Assembly: GCA_050946195.1 (NCBI GenBank)
Contig: JBMNUI010000007.1
Location: 1-50,010, forward strand
Source: UMGS1002 sp050946195
GTDB taxonomy: Bacteria; Bacillota; Clostridia; Oscillospirales; CAG-272
DNA: 50,010 nucleotides
Direction: 5' to 3'
The position numbers and the translations under genes were made by a program. Under the pieces are notes generated by a model. That model worked only from the letters and a program-made list of their open reading frames with translations. It did not search any database and was not told where the DNA came from. Below, one piece after another: positions 7,688-16,421 of the stretch (positions are counted from its first letter, which is position 1; each line of letters begins with the position of its first letter).

Positions 7688-8560
7688 ATGAAAACCGGAT
7701 ATAAGCGCTCCCGGGGGTTCCCCGCAGCGCTGCTTTGCCTGTTTTTGGTGGTCGCCTTCATTGTCCCCGCGGCGTCGGGCACGGAGTCCGACGGGAAATA
7801 CATAATTCTTACCGCGCCGGACATCAAATCCGGCGAGTCGATGGTGAGAATCGGGGACACGAGATTTATAAGATATTCTATTTATCTTGACGAATACAAA
7901 ACGCTGCATTACTCAAAAATTGATTTTTCGCTTGAGTTTGAGGCGGGTGTGCTGGAGCTTTACAATACGAATATCGACAACGAGCAGATTTTTGCATACG
8001 ATGTGGCGGAGGGAGTTGAAAAGGACACTCAGCGGAATATCGTATGGTATACTCCGGTGCTTGAAGGGAACAAAATAAACTTCTCGGCCTACTCCACAAC
8101 CGGAATGTGGTTTCGGGGGCCGGTGATTATACTATACTTTTTGGTGCCCGACGATACTAAAATCGGCCGGACCTGCAGCATCACCCTGTCTGATTTTTCT
8201 GTTGAGCTGATAAACCCCGACGGCACACCTGAGAGCCTTGATGGTTATGATATATCGGTAAATGACGGCACGATAACCGTGACAAGGGGGATGGGGTTTC
8301 TTGAGGGCGAGACGATTGAGATGACCGAGCAGAATACGCCCTTCAAGGGGCGCGGCGACCCGGACCAGGAGGAAACCGGCGACCCGGCTTTTTCGCGCAA
8401 CGCGCCGCTGCAGTACGCGATAGCCGTAATTATACTTTTGCTGATGCTCGGCATTCTGCTGCTTGGCAGCATGAAGATTTTTCGAGTAATCAGCAGGGGG
8501 CGGCTTCCCAAAAAGGTACCGGACGGCTCGCGGGGAGAGAAAACATCCTGCGAGACTTAG
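7688..8560 (+). CDS. Secreted, membrane-anchored cohesin-like protein
   Basis: This 290-residue protein has a basic N-terminus and signal peptide (cleavage probably after PAASG), a beta-rich domain at about 40-205, a charged linker, and a C-terminal membrane helix (about 238-262) with a short basic cytoplasmic tail. The beta domain, with a GD-x-RFIRYSIYL strand, LEFEAGVLEL and a final DGTITV strand, weakly resembles cohesin/carbohydrate-binding folds. It could dock surface proteins or fibres. ATG 7688 is chosen because AAAGGAGGTG precedes it and the signal peptide begins there; an upstream in-frame ATG at 7652 lies inside a hairpin. It is the last gene of the cluster, followed by a dispersed repeat. 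Confidence 0.65.
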   Translation: MKTGYKRSRGFPAALLCLFLVVAFIVPAASGTESDGKYIILTAPDIKSGESMVRIGDTRFIRYSIYLDEYKTLHYSKIDFSLEFEAGVLELYNTNIDNEQIFAYDVAEGVEKDTQRNIVWYTPVLEGNKINFSAYSTTGMWFRGPVIILYFLVPDDTKIGRTCSITLSDFSVELINPDGTPESLDGYDISVNDGTITVTRGMGFLEGETIEMTEQNTPFKGRGDPDQEETGDPAFSRNAPLQYAIAVIILLLMLGILLLGSMKIFRVISRGRLPKKVPDGSRGEKTSCET

Positions 8561-8566
8561 CCGAAA

Positions 8567-8648
8567 GTTTTTGAGGATTCTTAAGGAACCTTTTACCAAA
8601 AAAGTTCCTTAAGAGGGGGTGTGGGGGTAGCGCCCCCGCGAAGCATAG
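8567..8648 (+). repeat. Dispersed double-hairpin repeat, copy A
   Basis: It begins GTTTTTGAGGATTC, then has a stem of CTTAAGGAAC with GTTCCTTAAG around a T/A-rich centre, then a second GGGGG/CCCCC stem, and ends AAGCATAG. Related copies are at 13586, 41385 and 47904. The first hairpin probably also terminates the upstream cluster. Confidence 0.8.
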
Positions 8649-8677
8649 TTGACAATGACCGCTTGATGTGATATATT
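8649..8677 (+). promoter_or_regulatory. Sigma-A promoter of dapL
   Basis: TTGACA at 8649-8654 and TATATT at 8672-8677 have a 17-bp spacer. The predicted start is near 8684, giving a leader of under 30 nt. Confidence 0.85.
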
Positions 8678-8711
8678 AAGGCAAAAAGTTTTTTTGGATA
8701 TGAGGGTTTTT

Positions 8712-9953
8712 ATGAGTTCGGACAGCTACATTCAGGAAATTATCGCCGACCGGTTGGGCGGGCGGAATTTCGGAAAGACCAATACAGTTTACAAATTTGC
8801 GCGCATCAAGGCGCTCAAGGCCGAAGCTGCAAAGAAGTTCCCTGACCTTCCGCTTATCGACATGGGTGTCGGGGAGCCCGACCAACCTGCCGACGAAAGC
8901 GTTGCAGAGGTGCTCCGCGCCGAGTGCGGCAAGCCTGAGAACAGGTTTTATGCCGACAACGGAATAATCGAGTTTCAGGAAGCCGCCGCCGGGTACATGG
9001 AACGTGTCTACGGCGTGAAGGGCCTTTGCGCCGGCAAAAACATAATTCACGGAATCGGGACCAAGCCGATACTTGCCATGCTGCCGCTCTGCTTTATCAA
9101 CAGCGGGGACGTGTCGCTGGTGACGGTTCCGGGCTATCCGGTGCTCGGCACTTATACAAAATACTGCGGCGGCGAGGTTTACAACCTGCCGCTCAAAAAG
9201 GAAAACGGGTTTTTCCCCGACTTTGACAGTATCCCGGCCGACATACTCCGCCGCAGCAAGCTGCTCTACATCAACTACCCGAACAACCCCACCGGCCAGG
9301 CGGCAACCCGCGAGTTTTTCGAGCGGGTGGTCGAGTTCGCCCGGGCCAACAACATTGTGGTGGTCCACGACGCCGCATACGCGGCACTCACCTTCGGAGA
9401 TGTAAAGCCGCTCAGCTTTCTGTCGGTACCGGGGGCGATTGAGGTCGGCGTCGAGGTGCAGTCGCTCTCGAAGGCCTTCAACATGACCGGCTGGCGGCTC
9501 GGGTTTATCGCCGGGAACGAGAAGGTGGTATCACTTTACGGCACGGTCAAGGACAACACCGACTCGGGCCAGTTCAGGGCCATTCAGAAGGCCGGCATAT
9601 ACGCGCTCGAGCATCCCGAGATAACCGAAAGAATCCGCGTCAAGTATGAGAGAAGAATGAATCTGCTCGCGCGGACGCTGCGCGAGATAGGCTTTGACGC
9701 CGAGCCCTCAAAGGGAACCTTTTATTGCTATGTCGAAATGCCGAAGGGGCTTGACAACGGGCGGGTTTTTACCAGCGCGCAGGAGGTGGCCGAGCATCTT
9801 ATCATGAACGCCAACATTTCGGTGGTCCCGTGGGACGACTGCGGCGGGTACCTGAGGTTCTCGGTGACCTACTTGGCTGCAGATGAGCGGGAAGAAATTG
9901 AGATGATGAACGAGCTGAAAAGAAGGATGGCGGCCCTCGGGCTGGTTTTCTGA
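8712..9953 (+). CDS. dapL: LL-diaminopimelate aminotransferase
   Basis: This 413-residue PLP-dependent class I/II aminotransferase converts tetrahydrodipicolinate directly to LL-diaminopimelate with glutamate as donor, bypassing the succinylase or acetylase route to lysine and cell-wall meso-DAP. Diagnostic features are MGVGEPDQPA, NYPNNPTGQAA and the PLP-lysine motif SLSKAFNMTGWR. ATG 8712 is preferred because GAGGG lies 6 nt upstream; in-frame TTG 8694 and ATG 8700 have no such site. It is monocistronic, with its own promoter and a long terminator. lysA, the last step of the pathway, is at 44246. Confidence 0.92.
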   Translation: MSSDSYIQEIIADRLGGRNFGKTNTVYKFARIKALKAEAAKKFPDLPLIDMGVGEPDQPADESVAEVLRAECGKPENRFYADNGIIEFQEAAAGYMERVYGVKGLCAGKNIIHGIGTKPILAMLPLCFINSGDVSLVTVPGYPVLGTYTKYCGGEVYNLPLKKENGFFPDFDSIPADILRRSKLLYINYPNNPTGQAATREFFERVVEFARANNIVVVHDAAYAALTFGDVKPLSFLSVPGAIEVGVEVQSLSKAFNMTGWRLGFIAGNEKVVSLYGTVKDNTDSGQFRAIQKAGIYALEHPEITERIRVKYERRMNLLARTLREIGFDAEPSKGTFYCYVEMPKGLDNGRVFTSAQEVAEHLIMNANISVVPWDDCGGYLRFSVTYLAADEREEIEMMNELKRRMAALGLVF

Positions 9954-9966
9954 TTACTTAGGCACA

Positions 9967-10011
9967 AAAAGCGCTTTATTGAGGTGTTACCTGCCGCAAT
10001 AAAGCGCTTTT
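9967..10011 (+). terminator. Intrinsic terminator of dapL
   Basis: AAAAGCGCTTTATTG at 9967-9981 pairs perfectly with CAATAAAGCGCTTTT at 9997-10011; an inner AGGT/ACCT stem closes the loop. The A/T flanks allow action in both directions. Confidence 0.9.
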
Positions 10012-10128
10012 GCTTATTCGGGACGGGTAGCGGAGGCATGAGAGTTATAACAATAACCTAAAACCTAAGACTCAAAAAATCAAAAAATGTCAATTTCGCA
10101 AGAAGTTTGGCCGCAGTTATCAATTTTA
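10012..10128. other. Gene-free stretch before guaA promoter
   Basis: A/T-rich spacer between the dapL terminator and the guaA promoter. I see no gene, repeat or structured element in it. Confidence 0.5.
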
Positions 10129-10157
10129 TTGACACGGGCTGCAAGTTGTGATATATT
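10129..10157 (+). promoter_or_regulatory. Sigma-A promoter of guaA
   Basis: TTGACA at 10129-10134 and TATATT at 10152-10157 are 17 bp apart. Transcription should start near 10164, about 160 nt before the guaA start codon. Confidence 0.85.
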
Positions 10158-10163
10158 TATTTC

Positions 10164-10310
10164 ATTGGGGCGGCAGCCGGAAACCTTTGCGCATTACAAA
10201 GCGAACCTTCATCCCGGCCTGCCGGGGCAATAAGTGAAGGACGGACGGTGGTGCGCTGTAAAGACGGGTCGAGCCTGCAGTGGAGCCGCCGCCGATTGTT
10301 TTTTAGCATA
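10164..10310 (+). promoter_or_regulatory. Structured guaA leader RNA, class unknown
   Basis: The roughly 155-nt leader starts with GGGGCGGC (10167-10174), which can pair with GCCGCC near 10285-10290 to close a multibranch structure. Inside, CCTTCA (10206-10211) pairs with TGAAGG (10235-10240) and CCCGGC with GCCGGG extends it; a small CTTTG/CAAAG hairpin precedes. The closing stem is followed by a T-rich run at 10296-10304. The layout suggests an attenuator or riboswitch, but I could not match the purine, PRPP, ppGpp, ZTP or c-di-GMP classes from memory. Confidence 0.4.
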
Positions 10311-10322
10311 CCCGGAGGGTAT

Positions 10323-11849
10323 ATGTCGAGGCAGACTGTCGTAATATTTGATTTCGGAGGCCAGTATAAGGAGCTTATCGCGCGCAGGGTCAGGGAACTC
10401 GGCGTCTATTCGGTCATACTGCCTCATGACATACCGCTCTCCGAAATATTAGTGAAAAGACCTGTAGGCATAATCTTCACCGGCGGGCCGGACAGCGTTT
10501 ACCGCGAAGGGGCGCCTACCTGTGATCCGGCGGTGTTTGAGCTGGGGGTCCCGATACTCGGCATATGTTACGGTATGCACCTTATCTGCCATATGCTCGG
10601 CGGCCGGGTAAGCCCCTGCCGGTGCAGCGAATACGGCATACTTGACGCCGGGATAGACACCACATCGCCGCTCTTTGCCGGGCTTGAGAGTGTGGAGCAG
10701 GTCCTCATGAGCCACACCGACATGGTAATGGAAATGCCTCCGGGCTTTCGCGCAATAGCGCGCACCAAGCTCTGCCCGAGTGCCGCAATAGAGAATACCG
10801 GGCGGAAAATATACGGGGTACAATTTCATCCCGAAGTTGAAAACACAAAGAAAGGAAAGGCAATTCTGAGCAATTTCCTCTTTGGGATTTGCCGCGCCGA
10901 CGGGGATTATTCGATGCAGGATTATATTCAGAAGCAAATAAAAAAGATCCGCGAACAGGTGGGGAGCAAGCGTGTCCTGCTCGCGCTGTCGGGAGGCGTC
11001 GATTCGTCGGTCTGCGCCGCCCTTTTGTCCGAGGCGGTGCCGGGGCAGCTTGTCTGCGTGTTTGTCGACCACGGCTGCATGAGACTTGGCGAGCCCGAGG
11101 AAATAAAAGAGGTGTTCGGCAAGCGCAACCTCGAGCTGGTCATGGTCGACGCGAAGGCGCGCTTCCTCTCAAAGCTTGCCGGCGTTACCGACCCCGAGGA
11201 AAAACGCAAGATTATCGGGCGGGAGTTTGTCCGCGTGTTTGAAGAGGAGGCAAGGCGGCTCGGCCGCCCCGAATTCCTCGCTCAGGGCACCATATACCCC
11301 GATATAGTCGAGTCGGGCAAGAACAAATCGGCGGTCATAAAGAGCCACCACAATGTCGGAGGGCTGCCTGCTGACCTGGGGTTTGAGGGTGTTATTGAGC
11401 CGCTCTCGGGCCTTTTCAAGGACGAGGTGAGAAAGCTTGGCGCCATGCTCGGACTGCCCGACCGGCTGGTCAACCGTCAACCTTTTCCGGGGCCCGGCCT
11501 TGCCGTGAGAATCATCGGCGAGGTCACCGAGGAGAAGATCAACATCCTGCGCGAGGCCGACTATATAGTCCGGGAGGAGATTGAGAACTCGCGCGAGAGG
11601 GTCGACCAGTATTTTGCGGTGCTGACCGACACCAAGAGCGTCGGAGTCAAGGGCGACCTCCGCACATACGAGTATGTGCTCGCCGTCCGTGCGGTGTGCA
11701 CAACCGACTTTATGACCTGCGAATATGCTCAGCTGCCGCACAGCCTGCTCTCGCGCATATCTTCGAGAATAACCAACCAAGTAAACGGTATTAACCGCGT
11801 GGTTTACGATATCACCTCCAAGCCGCCGGCCACAATAGAGTGGGAGTGA
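10323..11849 (+). CDS. guaA: GMP synthase (glutamine-hydrolysing)
   Basis: This 508-residue cytosolic enzyme aminates XMP to GMP using ATP and glutamine. The N-terminal class I glutaminase has the nucleophile in GICYGMH and the His-Glu pair in VQFHPEVE. The ATP-pyrophosphatase P-loop is ALSGGVDSS and the C-terminal dimerisation domain contains FPGPGLAVRIIGE. The protein ends IEWE as expected for the family. ATG 10323 gives the canonical start RQTVVIFDFGGQY and follows GGAGGG; GTG codons at 10248 and 10251 are in frame but lie in the structured leader. Family length is about 510-525, so it is complete. Confidence 0.96.
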   Translation: MSRQTVVIFDFGGQYKELIARRVRELGVYSVILPHDIPLSEILVKRPVGIIFTGGPDSVYREGAPTCDPAVFELGVPILGICYGMHLICHMLGGRVSPCRCSEYGILDAGIDTTSPLFAGLESVEQVLMSHTDMVMEMPPGFRAIARTKLCPSAAIENTGRKIYGVQFHPEVENTKKGKAILSNFLFGICRADGDYSMQDYIQKQIKKIREQVGSKRVLLALSGGVDSSVCAALLSEAVPGQLVCVFVDHGCMRLGEPEEIKEVFGKRNLELVMVDAKARFLSKLAGVTDPEEKRKIIGREFVRVFEEEARRLGRPEFLAQGTIYPDIVESGKNKSAVIKSHHNVGGLPADLGFEGVIEPLSGLFKDEVRKLGAMLGLPDRLVNRQPFPGPGLAVRIIGEVTEEKINILREADYIVREEIENSRERVDQYFAVLTDTKSVGVKGDLRTYEYVLAVRAVCTTDFMTCEYAQLPHSLLSRISSRITNQVNGINRVVYDITSKPPATIEWE

Positions 11850-11900
11850 ACCTCAAAAAACTATCCGAAGTCAAATGCAGTCTTTGAAGTTTTTATAGAT

Positions 11901-11922
11901 GGGGCATAATTACATATGCCCC
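11901..11922 (+). other. Stem-loop in guaA-pyrG gap
   Basis: GGGGCATA and TATGCCCC form an 8-bp perfect stem with a 6-nt loop just downstream of a TATAGAT box. No T tract follows. A role in pyrG control is possible but not shown. Confidence 0.35.
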
Positions 11923-11967
11923 GGGACGAAATTAAGTCAGAGATGTTGAGCGCGGGTGAGGCTTGAG

Positions 11968-13581
11968 ATGGCGAAATATATTTTTGTGACCGGAGGGGTT
12001 GTGTCCGGTCTGGGCAAGGGAATAACCGCGGCGTCGCTCGGGCGGCTGCTCAAGTCGCGCGGGCTGAAGGTGGCCGCGCAAAAACTCGACCCGTATGTCA
12101 ACCTAGACCCGGGGACCATGAGCCCCTATCAGCACGGCGAGGTTTACGTCACCGAGGACGGCGCCGAGACCGACCTTGACCTGGGGCATTACGAGCGCTT
12201 TATCGACGAGGATCTGAACAAGTTCTCAAACCTCACGACCGGCAAGGTCTTTGCAAACATCCTGGCAAAGGAGCGGCGGGGCGAGTTTCTCGGCAGCACG
12301 GTGCAGTATATCCCGCATGTCACCGACGAAATCAAACGGTTTATCTACCGCGTCGGGGACAAGACCGGGGCCGACGTGGTAATAACCGAGATAGGCGGGA
12401 CCACCGGCGACATTGAAAGCCAGATATTCCTTGAGGCAATAAGGCAGATAGGCCTTGAGGTCGGGCGCGAAAATTCGCTATATATCCATGTCACCCTTGT
12501 GCCTTATCTCAAGGCATCGGGTGAGCACAAGTCGAAGCCTACCCAGCATTCGGTCAAAGAGCTGCAGGGGATGGGTATTTCGCCCGACATAATAGTCCTG
12601 CGCTGCGACGAACCTATCGAGGACGAGAGCATATTCCGCAAGATTGCCGGGTTCTGCAATGTCAGGCCCGAGTGCGCCATTGAAAACCTGACCACCCCGG
12701 TGCTCTACGAGGTCCCGCTCCTGCTTGAGAAAAAGGGCATGTCGGACATCGTCTGCAAAAAGCTGAACATAAACGCGCCGCCCCCCGACCTTTCAGAGTG
12801 GCGGGCGCTGATTGAGAAAATCCGTAGCAGGACAAAACAGGTAAACATTGCGCTTGTCGGCAAGTATGTGCAGCTGCACGATGCTTATCTCTCGGTGGTA
12901 GAAGCCTTAAAGCACGCCGGGTATGAACACGGCTGCCGGGTATCAATAAAGTGGATTGACTCCGAGACAGTCAATCCCTGCAGCTGCGATGAGTTTTTCT
13001 CTGACGTCGACGGAATCTTAGTACCCGGCGGTTTCGGAGTCCGCGGCATTGAAGGGAAAATCTGTGCGGTAAGGTATGCGCGAGAGCACAAAATCCCCTT
13101 TCTCGGCCTCTGCCTCGGGATGCAGGTGGCGGTTGTTGAGTTTGCGCGGAATGTGCTCGGCTGGAGCGACGCCAACTCAAGCGAATTTGATGAAAACTCA
13201 ACCCACAAGGTGATAGATTTCATGCCGGGGCAGCACGGCAAAATCGACAAGGGCGGCACCCTTCGCCTCGGAGCATACCCTTGTGTGATAGCCCCCGGAA
13301 CCACGCTTGAGGCCTGCTATGGTAAGGATAATAACCTGATTTACGAGCGCCATCGCCACCGCTACGAGCTGAACAACGAGTTCCGCGATAAGCTGGTTTC
13401 AGCCGGGCTGGTTGTCAGCGGCACCTCCCCCGACGGCAGGCTGGTAGAAACCATAGAGCTGCGCGACCACCCCTTCTTTGTGGGCGTGCAGTATCATCCC
13501 GAGTTCAAAAGCCGCCCCAACAAGCCCCACCCGCTCTTTTTGGGCTTTGTCGGCAGCGCGCTTCGGGGTATGCAGGAGTAA
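11968..13581 (+). CDS. pyrG: CTP synthase
   Basis: This 537-residue enzyme aminates UTP to CTP with ATP and glutamine, the last step of pyrimidine nucleotide synthesis. The N-terminal synthetase domain begins with the canonical KYIFVTGGVVSGLGKG. The C-terminal glutaminase carries GLCLGMQ (nucleophile Cys) and GVQYHPEF (His-Glu). Length matches the family (about 530-550). ATG 11968 is chosen because it yields the canonical N-terminus and has GGTGAGG 6 nt upstream; GTG 11956 is less likely. It lies 118 nt after guaA, and a reverse-oriented dispersed repeat follows the stop codon. Confidence 0.96.
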   Translation: MAKYIFVTGGVVSGLGKGITAASLGRLLKSRGLKVAAQKLDPYVNLDPGTMSPYQHGEVYVTEDGAETDLDLGHYERFIDEDLNKFSNLTTGKVFANILAKERRGEFLGSTVQYIPHVTDEIKRFIYRVGDKTGADVVITEIGGTTGDIESQIFLEAIRQIGLEVGRENSLYIHVTLVPYLKASGEHKSKPTQHSVKELQGMGISPDIIVLRCDEPIEDESIFRKIAGFCNVRPECAIENLTTPVLYEVPLLLEKKGMSDIVCKKLNINAPPPDLSEWRALIEKIRSRTKQVNIALVGKYVQLHDAYLSVVEALKHAGYEHGCRVSIKWIDSETVNPCSCDEFFSDVDGILVPGGFGVRGIEGKICAVRYAREHKIPFLGLCLGMQVAVVEFARNVLGWSDANSSEFDENSTHKVIDFMPGQHGKIDKGGTLRLGAYPCVIAPGTTLEACYGKDNNLIYERHRHRYELNNEFRDKLVSAGLVVSGTSPDGRLVETIELRDHPFFVGVQYHPEFKSRPNKPHPLFLGFVGSALRGMQE

Positions 13582-13585
13582 ATAA

Positions 13586-13659
13586 TTGTGGGGCTCCGCC
13601 CCATACCCCGCTTAAGGGGCTTTTTGAAAAAAGTCCCTTAAGAATCCCCAAAAACTTAA
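13586..13659 (-). repeat. Dispersed double-hairpin repeat, copy B (reverse)
   Basis: The reverse complement reads GTTTTTGGGGATTCTTAAGG, then a T/A-rich stem and CTTAAGCGGGG, then GGGGC/GCCCC. It matches copies A, C and D in order and spacing. It follows pyrG directly and could terminate it. Confidence 0.8.
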
Positions 13660-13752
13660 ACACAAAATTAAATTTATAGTTCTTACACCCAATAGGGCTT
13701 TTCATTTGCGAAGCATGTAACAACCATTATTTAACATAACCAAGGAGCCGAC

Positions 13753-14970
13753 ATGAAGGTTTTTCAAAAGTCAAAAAAGCTTGACAACGTATGCTACGAC
13801 ATTCGCGGCAAGGAGCTTGAGGAGGCCGCCCGCATGGAGGCAGACGGCATCCATATCATAAAGCTGAACATCGGCAACCCGGCGCCCTATGGCTTTAAGA
13901 CACCCGACGAAATCATTGTCGACATGATTTACAACCTGCGTTCCTCCGAGGGCTACTCCGAATCAAAGGGGATATTCCCGGCGCGCAAGGCTATCATGCA
14001 GTATTGCCAGCTCAAAAAAATCCCGAATGTCGGGCTTGAAGATATATATACCGGGAACGGGGTAAGCGAGCTGATAACCATGTCGATGCAGGGGCTGCTC
14101 GACAACGGCGACGAAATTCTGATTCCGGTGCCCGATTACCCCCTCTGGACCGCCGCGGTGACGCTTGCCGGCGGGACGCCGGTTCATTATGTCTGCGACG
14201 AGTCGAACCACTGGTATCCCGACCTTGACGACATGCGCAAAAAAATCACCCCGAAGACCAAGGGGATTGTGGTGATAAATCCGAACAACCCGACAGGCGC
14301 GCTCTACCCCCGCGAAATACTCGAGGGCATAGTTGAGCTTGCGCGCGAGCACGGGCTTATCCTTTTTGCCGATGAAATTTACGACCGGATGGTTATGGAT
14401 GACAAGGAACATATCGCGCTGGCCTCGCTTGCCCCCGACCTGCTCACGGTTTCCTTCAACGGCCTGTCGAAATCCCACCGCGTGGCCGGTTTCCGCGTCG
14501 GCTGGATGTGTCTTGCCGGCGACAAGAGCTATGCGCAGGAGTATATCGAGGGGCTTAACCTGCTTGCTTCGATGAGGCTCTGCTCGAATGTCCCGGGCCA
14601 GAGCATTATACAAACGGCGCTCGGCGGGTACCAGTCCTGCGACGAATATCTGCGGCCGGGCGGGCGCATATACGAGCAGCGCGAATACATATGCAAGGCG
14701 ATAAGCGAAATTCCGGGGCTCTCGGCTGTCAAGCCCGACGCCGCCTTCTACATTTTCCCGAAAATCGATACCGACTATTATGATATTGAAAACGATGAGG
14801 AATTTGCCTTCGAGCTTCTGCGCCAGAAGAAGGTGCTCATCACGCGGGGTACCGGCTTCAATCTGAAAACACACGACCATTTCCGCATAGTTTTCCTGCC
14901 CGACATTGTCCAGCTTGAGGATGCGATGGAGCGCATTGCCGATTACCTTGCGACCAAGAGGAGACGTTGA
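13753..14970 (+). CDS. alaA: Alanine (glutamate-pyruvate) aminotransferase, AlaA type
   Basis: This 405-residue PLP enzyme interconverts pyruvate plus glutamate with alanine plus 2-oxoglutarate. The N-terminus (KLDNVCYDIRG), KLNIGNPAP, INPNNPTGA and the PLP-lysine motif FNGLSKSHRVAGFR closely match the E. coli AlaA (YfbQ) group rather than AspC. AAGGAG lies 5 nt before the ATG. purB starts two bases after the stop, so the two are co-transcribed, which is not a pathway link I know of. No clear promoter was found upstream. Confidence 0.88.
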   Translation: MKVFQKSKKLDNVCYDIRGKELEEAARMEADGIHIIKLNIGNPAPYGFKTPDEIIVDMIYNLRSSEGYSESKGIFPARKAIMQYCQLKKIPNVGLEDIYTGNGVSELITMSMQGLLDNGDEILIPVPDYPLWTAAVTLAGGTPVHYVCDESNHWYPDLDDMRKKITPKTKGIVVINPNNPTGALYPREILEGIVELAREHGLILFADEIYDRMVMDDKEHIALASLAPDLLTVSFNGLSKSHRVAGFRVGWMCLAGDKSYAQEYIEGLNLLASMRLCSNVPGQSIIQTALGGYQSCDEYLRPGGRIYEQREYICKAISEIPGLSAVKPDAAFYIFPKIDTDYYDIENDEEFAFELLRQKKVLITRGTGFNLKTHDHFRIVFLPDIVQLEDAMERIADYLATKRRR

Positions 14971-14972
14971 CA

Positions 14973-16403
14973 ATGCACGATGCCTATGAAAACCCGCTTT
15001 GCGTCCGCTACGCGAGCGAGGAAATGAAGCGCATATTCTCGGACGACGTAAAGTTCAGGACCTGGCGCCGGCTCTGGATTGCCCTCGCCGAAGCCGAGCG
15101 CGAACTCGGCCTGCCGATAACAGAGGAACAGATTGCCGAGCTCAAGGCGGCAGCCGACAAAATTGATTATGACAAAGCGGCTGCGTATGAGTCGGAGCTG
15201 CGGCATGACGTCATGGCGCATATCCGCGCCTATGCCGGCCAGTGTCCCACCGCGGGCGGGATAATCCACCTCGGGGCGACATCCTGCTATGTCGGCGACA
15301 ATACCGACATCATCGTCATGCGCGAGGCGCTGAGGATTGTGCGCCGCAAGCTGATAAACTGCATTGCCGCCGCCGCGGATTTTGCCGAAAAGCACAAGGA
15401 CGTGCCGACCCTTGCCTACACGCATTTTCAGCCCGCCCAGCCGACCACTGCCGGAAAGCGCGCAACCCTCTGGATCAACGACCTTATCTCGGACCTCAAA
15501 AGGCTGGATTTCGAACTATCGGATTTGAAGCTTTTAGGCTGCAAGGGTACCACCGGCACGGCCGCCAGCTTTCTTGAGCTTTTCGGCGGCGACCACGAGA
15601 AGGTAAAGAAGCTTGACCGGATTATCGCCGGTAAGATGGGCTTTGAGGCGACCGTCCCGGTGTCGGGTCAGACCTACTCGCGCAAGGTGGATTATAATGT
15701 CATTTCGGTACTCTCGGGTATCGCCCAGAGCGCCGCGAAATTCTCAAACGACATAAGGCTCCTCTCGCACTTAAAAGAGTTCGACGAGCCCTTTGAGCCG
15801 GGGCAGGTCGGCTCCTCTGCAATGGCCTACAAGCGCAACCCGATGAGGAGCGAGCGGATTGCCTCGCTGGCGCGCTATGTCATCACAATTGCCCAGAGCC
15901 CCGCGATTACCGCGGCGACCCAGTGGTTTGAGCGCACGCTCGACGACTCGGCCAACCGCCGCATCACAATCCCAGAGGCCTTTTTAGCCACCGACGCGAT
16001 ACTCTCGCTCTACTACAATATCATCTCAAGCGGAACACTCTATCCCAACATGATGAAGCGGCACCTTGACGAGGAAATGCCCTTCATGGCGACCGAAAAC
16101 ATCCTGATGTACTGTGTCAGCAAGGGTGGTAACCGACAGGTGCTGCATGAGGCCATCAGGCGTCATTCGGTGGCCGCCGCAAAGAAAATCAAGCTTGAGG
16201 GCGGCTGCAACGACCTGCTCGACCGGATACTGGGCGACCCGGTGTTCGGGCTGACAAAGCCCGAACTTGACGCAATTCTGGCAAGCGGCGGGTTTGTAGG
16301 CCGGGCCGCCGAGCAGACCGAGGAATTTTTAGCCGAATATGTAAGGCCGCTGCTTGACGCCAACCGCGGCGAGCTCGGAATCAAAGTTGATATCAGGGTA
16401 TAG
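14973..16403 (+). CDS. purB: Adenylosuccinate lyase
   Basis: This 476-residue fumarase-superfamily enzyme cleaves SAICAR to AICAR and adenylosuccinate to AMP, two steps of purine synthesis. The superfamily signature is GSSAMAYKRNPMRSE; HDVMAH and the TH of AYTHFQPAQPTT carry the catalytic and substrate residues. Its length resembles the longer eukaryote-like PurB group rather than the ~430-residue Bacillus form. ATG 14973 follows AGAGGAG by 9 nt; TTG 14967 would overlap alaA. With guaA and pyrG nearby, this is a nucleotide-rich neighbourhood. Confidence 0.93.
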   Translation: MHDAYENPLCVRYASEEMKRIFSDDVKFRTWRRLWIALAEAERELGLPITEEQIAELKAAADKIDYDKAAAYESELRHDVMAHIRAYAGQCPTAGGIIHLGATSCYVGDNTDIIVMREALRIVRRKLINCIAAAADFAEKHKDVPTLAYTHFQPAQPTTAGKRATLWINDLISDLKRLDFELSDLKLLGCKGTTGTAASFLELFGGDHEKVKKLDRIIAGKMGFEATVPVSGQTYSRKVDYNVISVLSGIAQSAAKFSNDIRLLSHLKEFDEPFEPGQVGSSAMAYKRNPMRSERIASLARYVITIAQSPAITAATQWFERTLDDSANRRITIPEAFLATDAILSLYYNIISSGTLYPNMMKRHLDEEMPFMATENILMYCVSKGGNRQVLHEAIRRHSVAAAKKIKLEGGCNDLLDRILGDPVFGLTKPELDAILASGGFVGRAAEQTEEFLAEYVRPLLDANRGELGIKVDIRV

Positions 16404-16421
16404 ATGTAGAACGCAAAATGC

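Noticed and set aside
10248..10322. In-frame GTG start for guaA 25 codons upstream
   Set aside because: The added residues do not resemble GuaA, lie in the structured leader, and ATG 10323 gives the canonical N-terminus after GGAGGG.
11894..11922. pyrG control by reiterative G transcription
   Set aside because: A GGGG run follows a TATAGAT box, but no matching -35, no pyrimidine-rich partner strand and no terminator with T tract are visible.
13963..14973. A 336-codon open frame on the minus strand opposite alaA
   Set aside because: It is the antisense of a clear AlaA gene with high G/C third positions; no recognisable protein or ribosome site.
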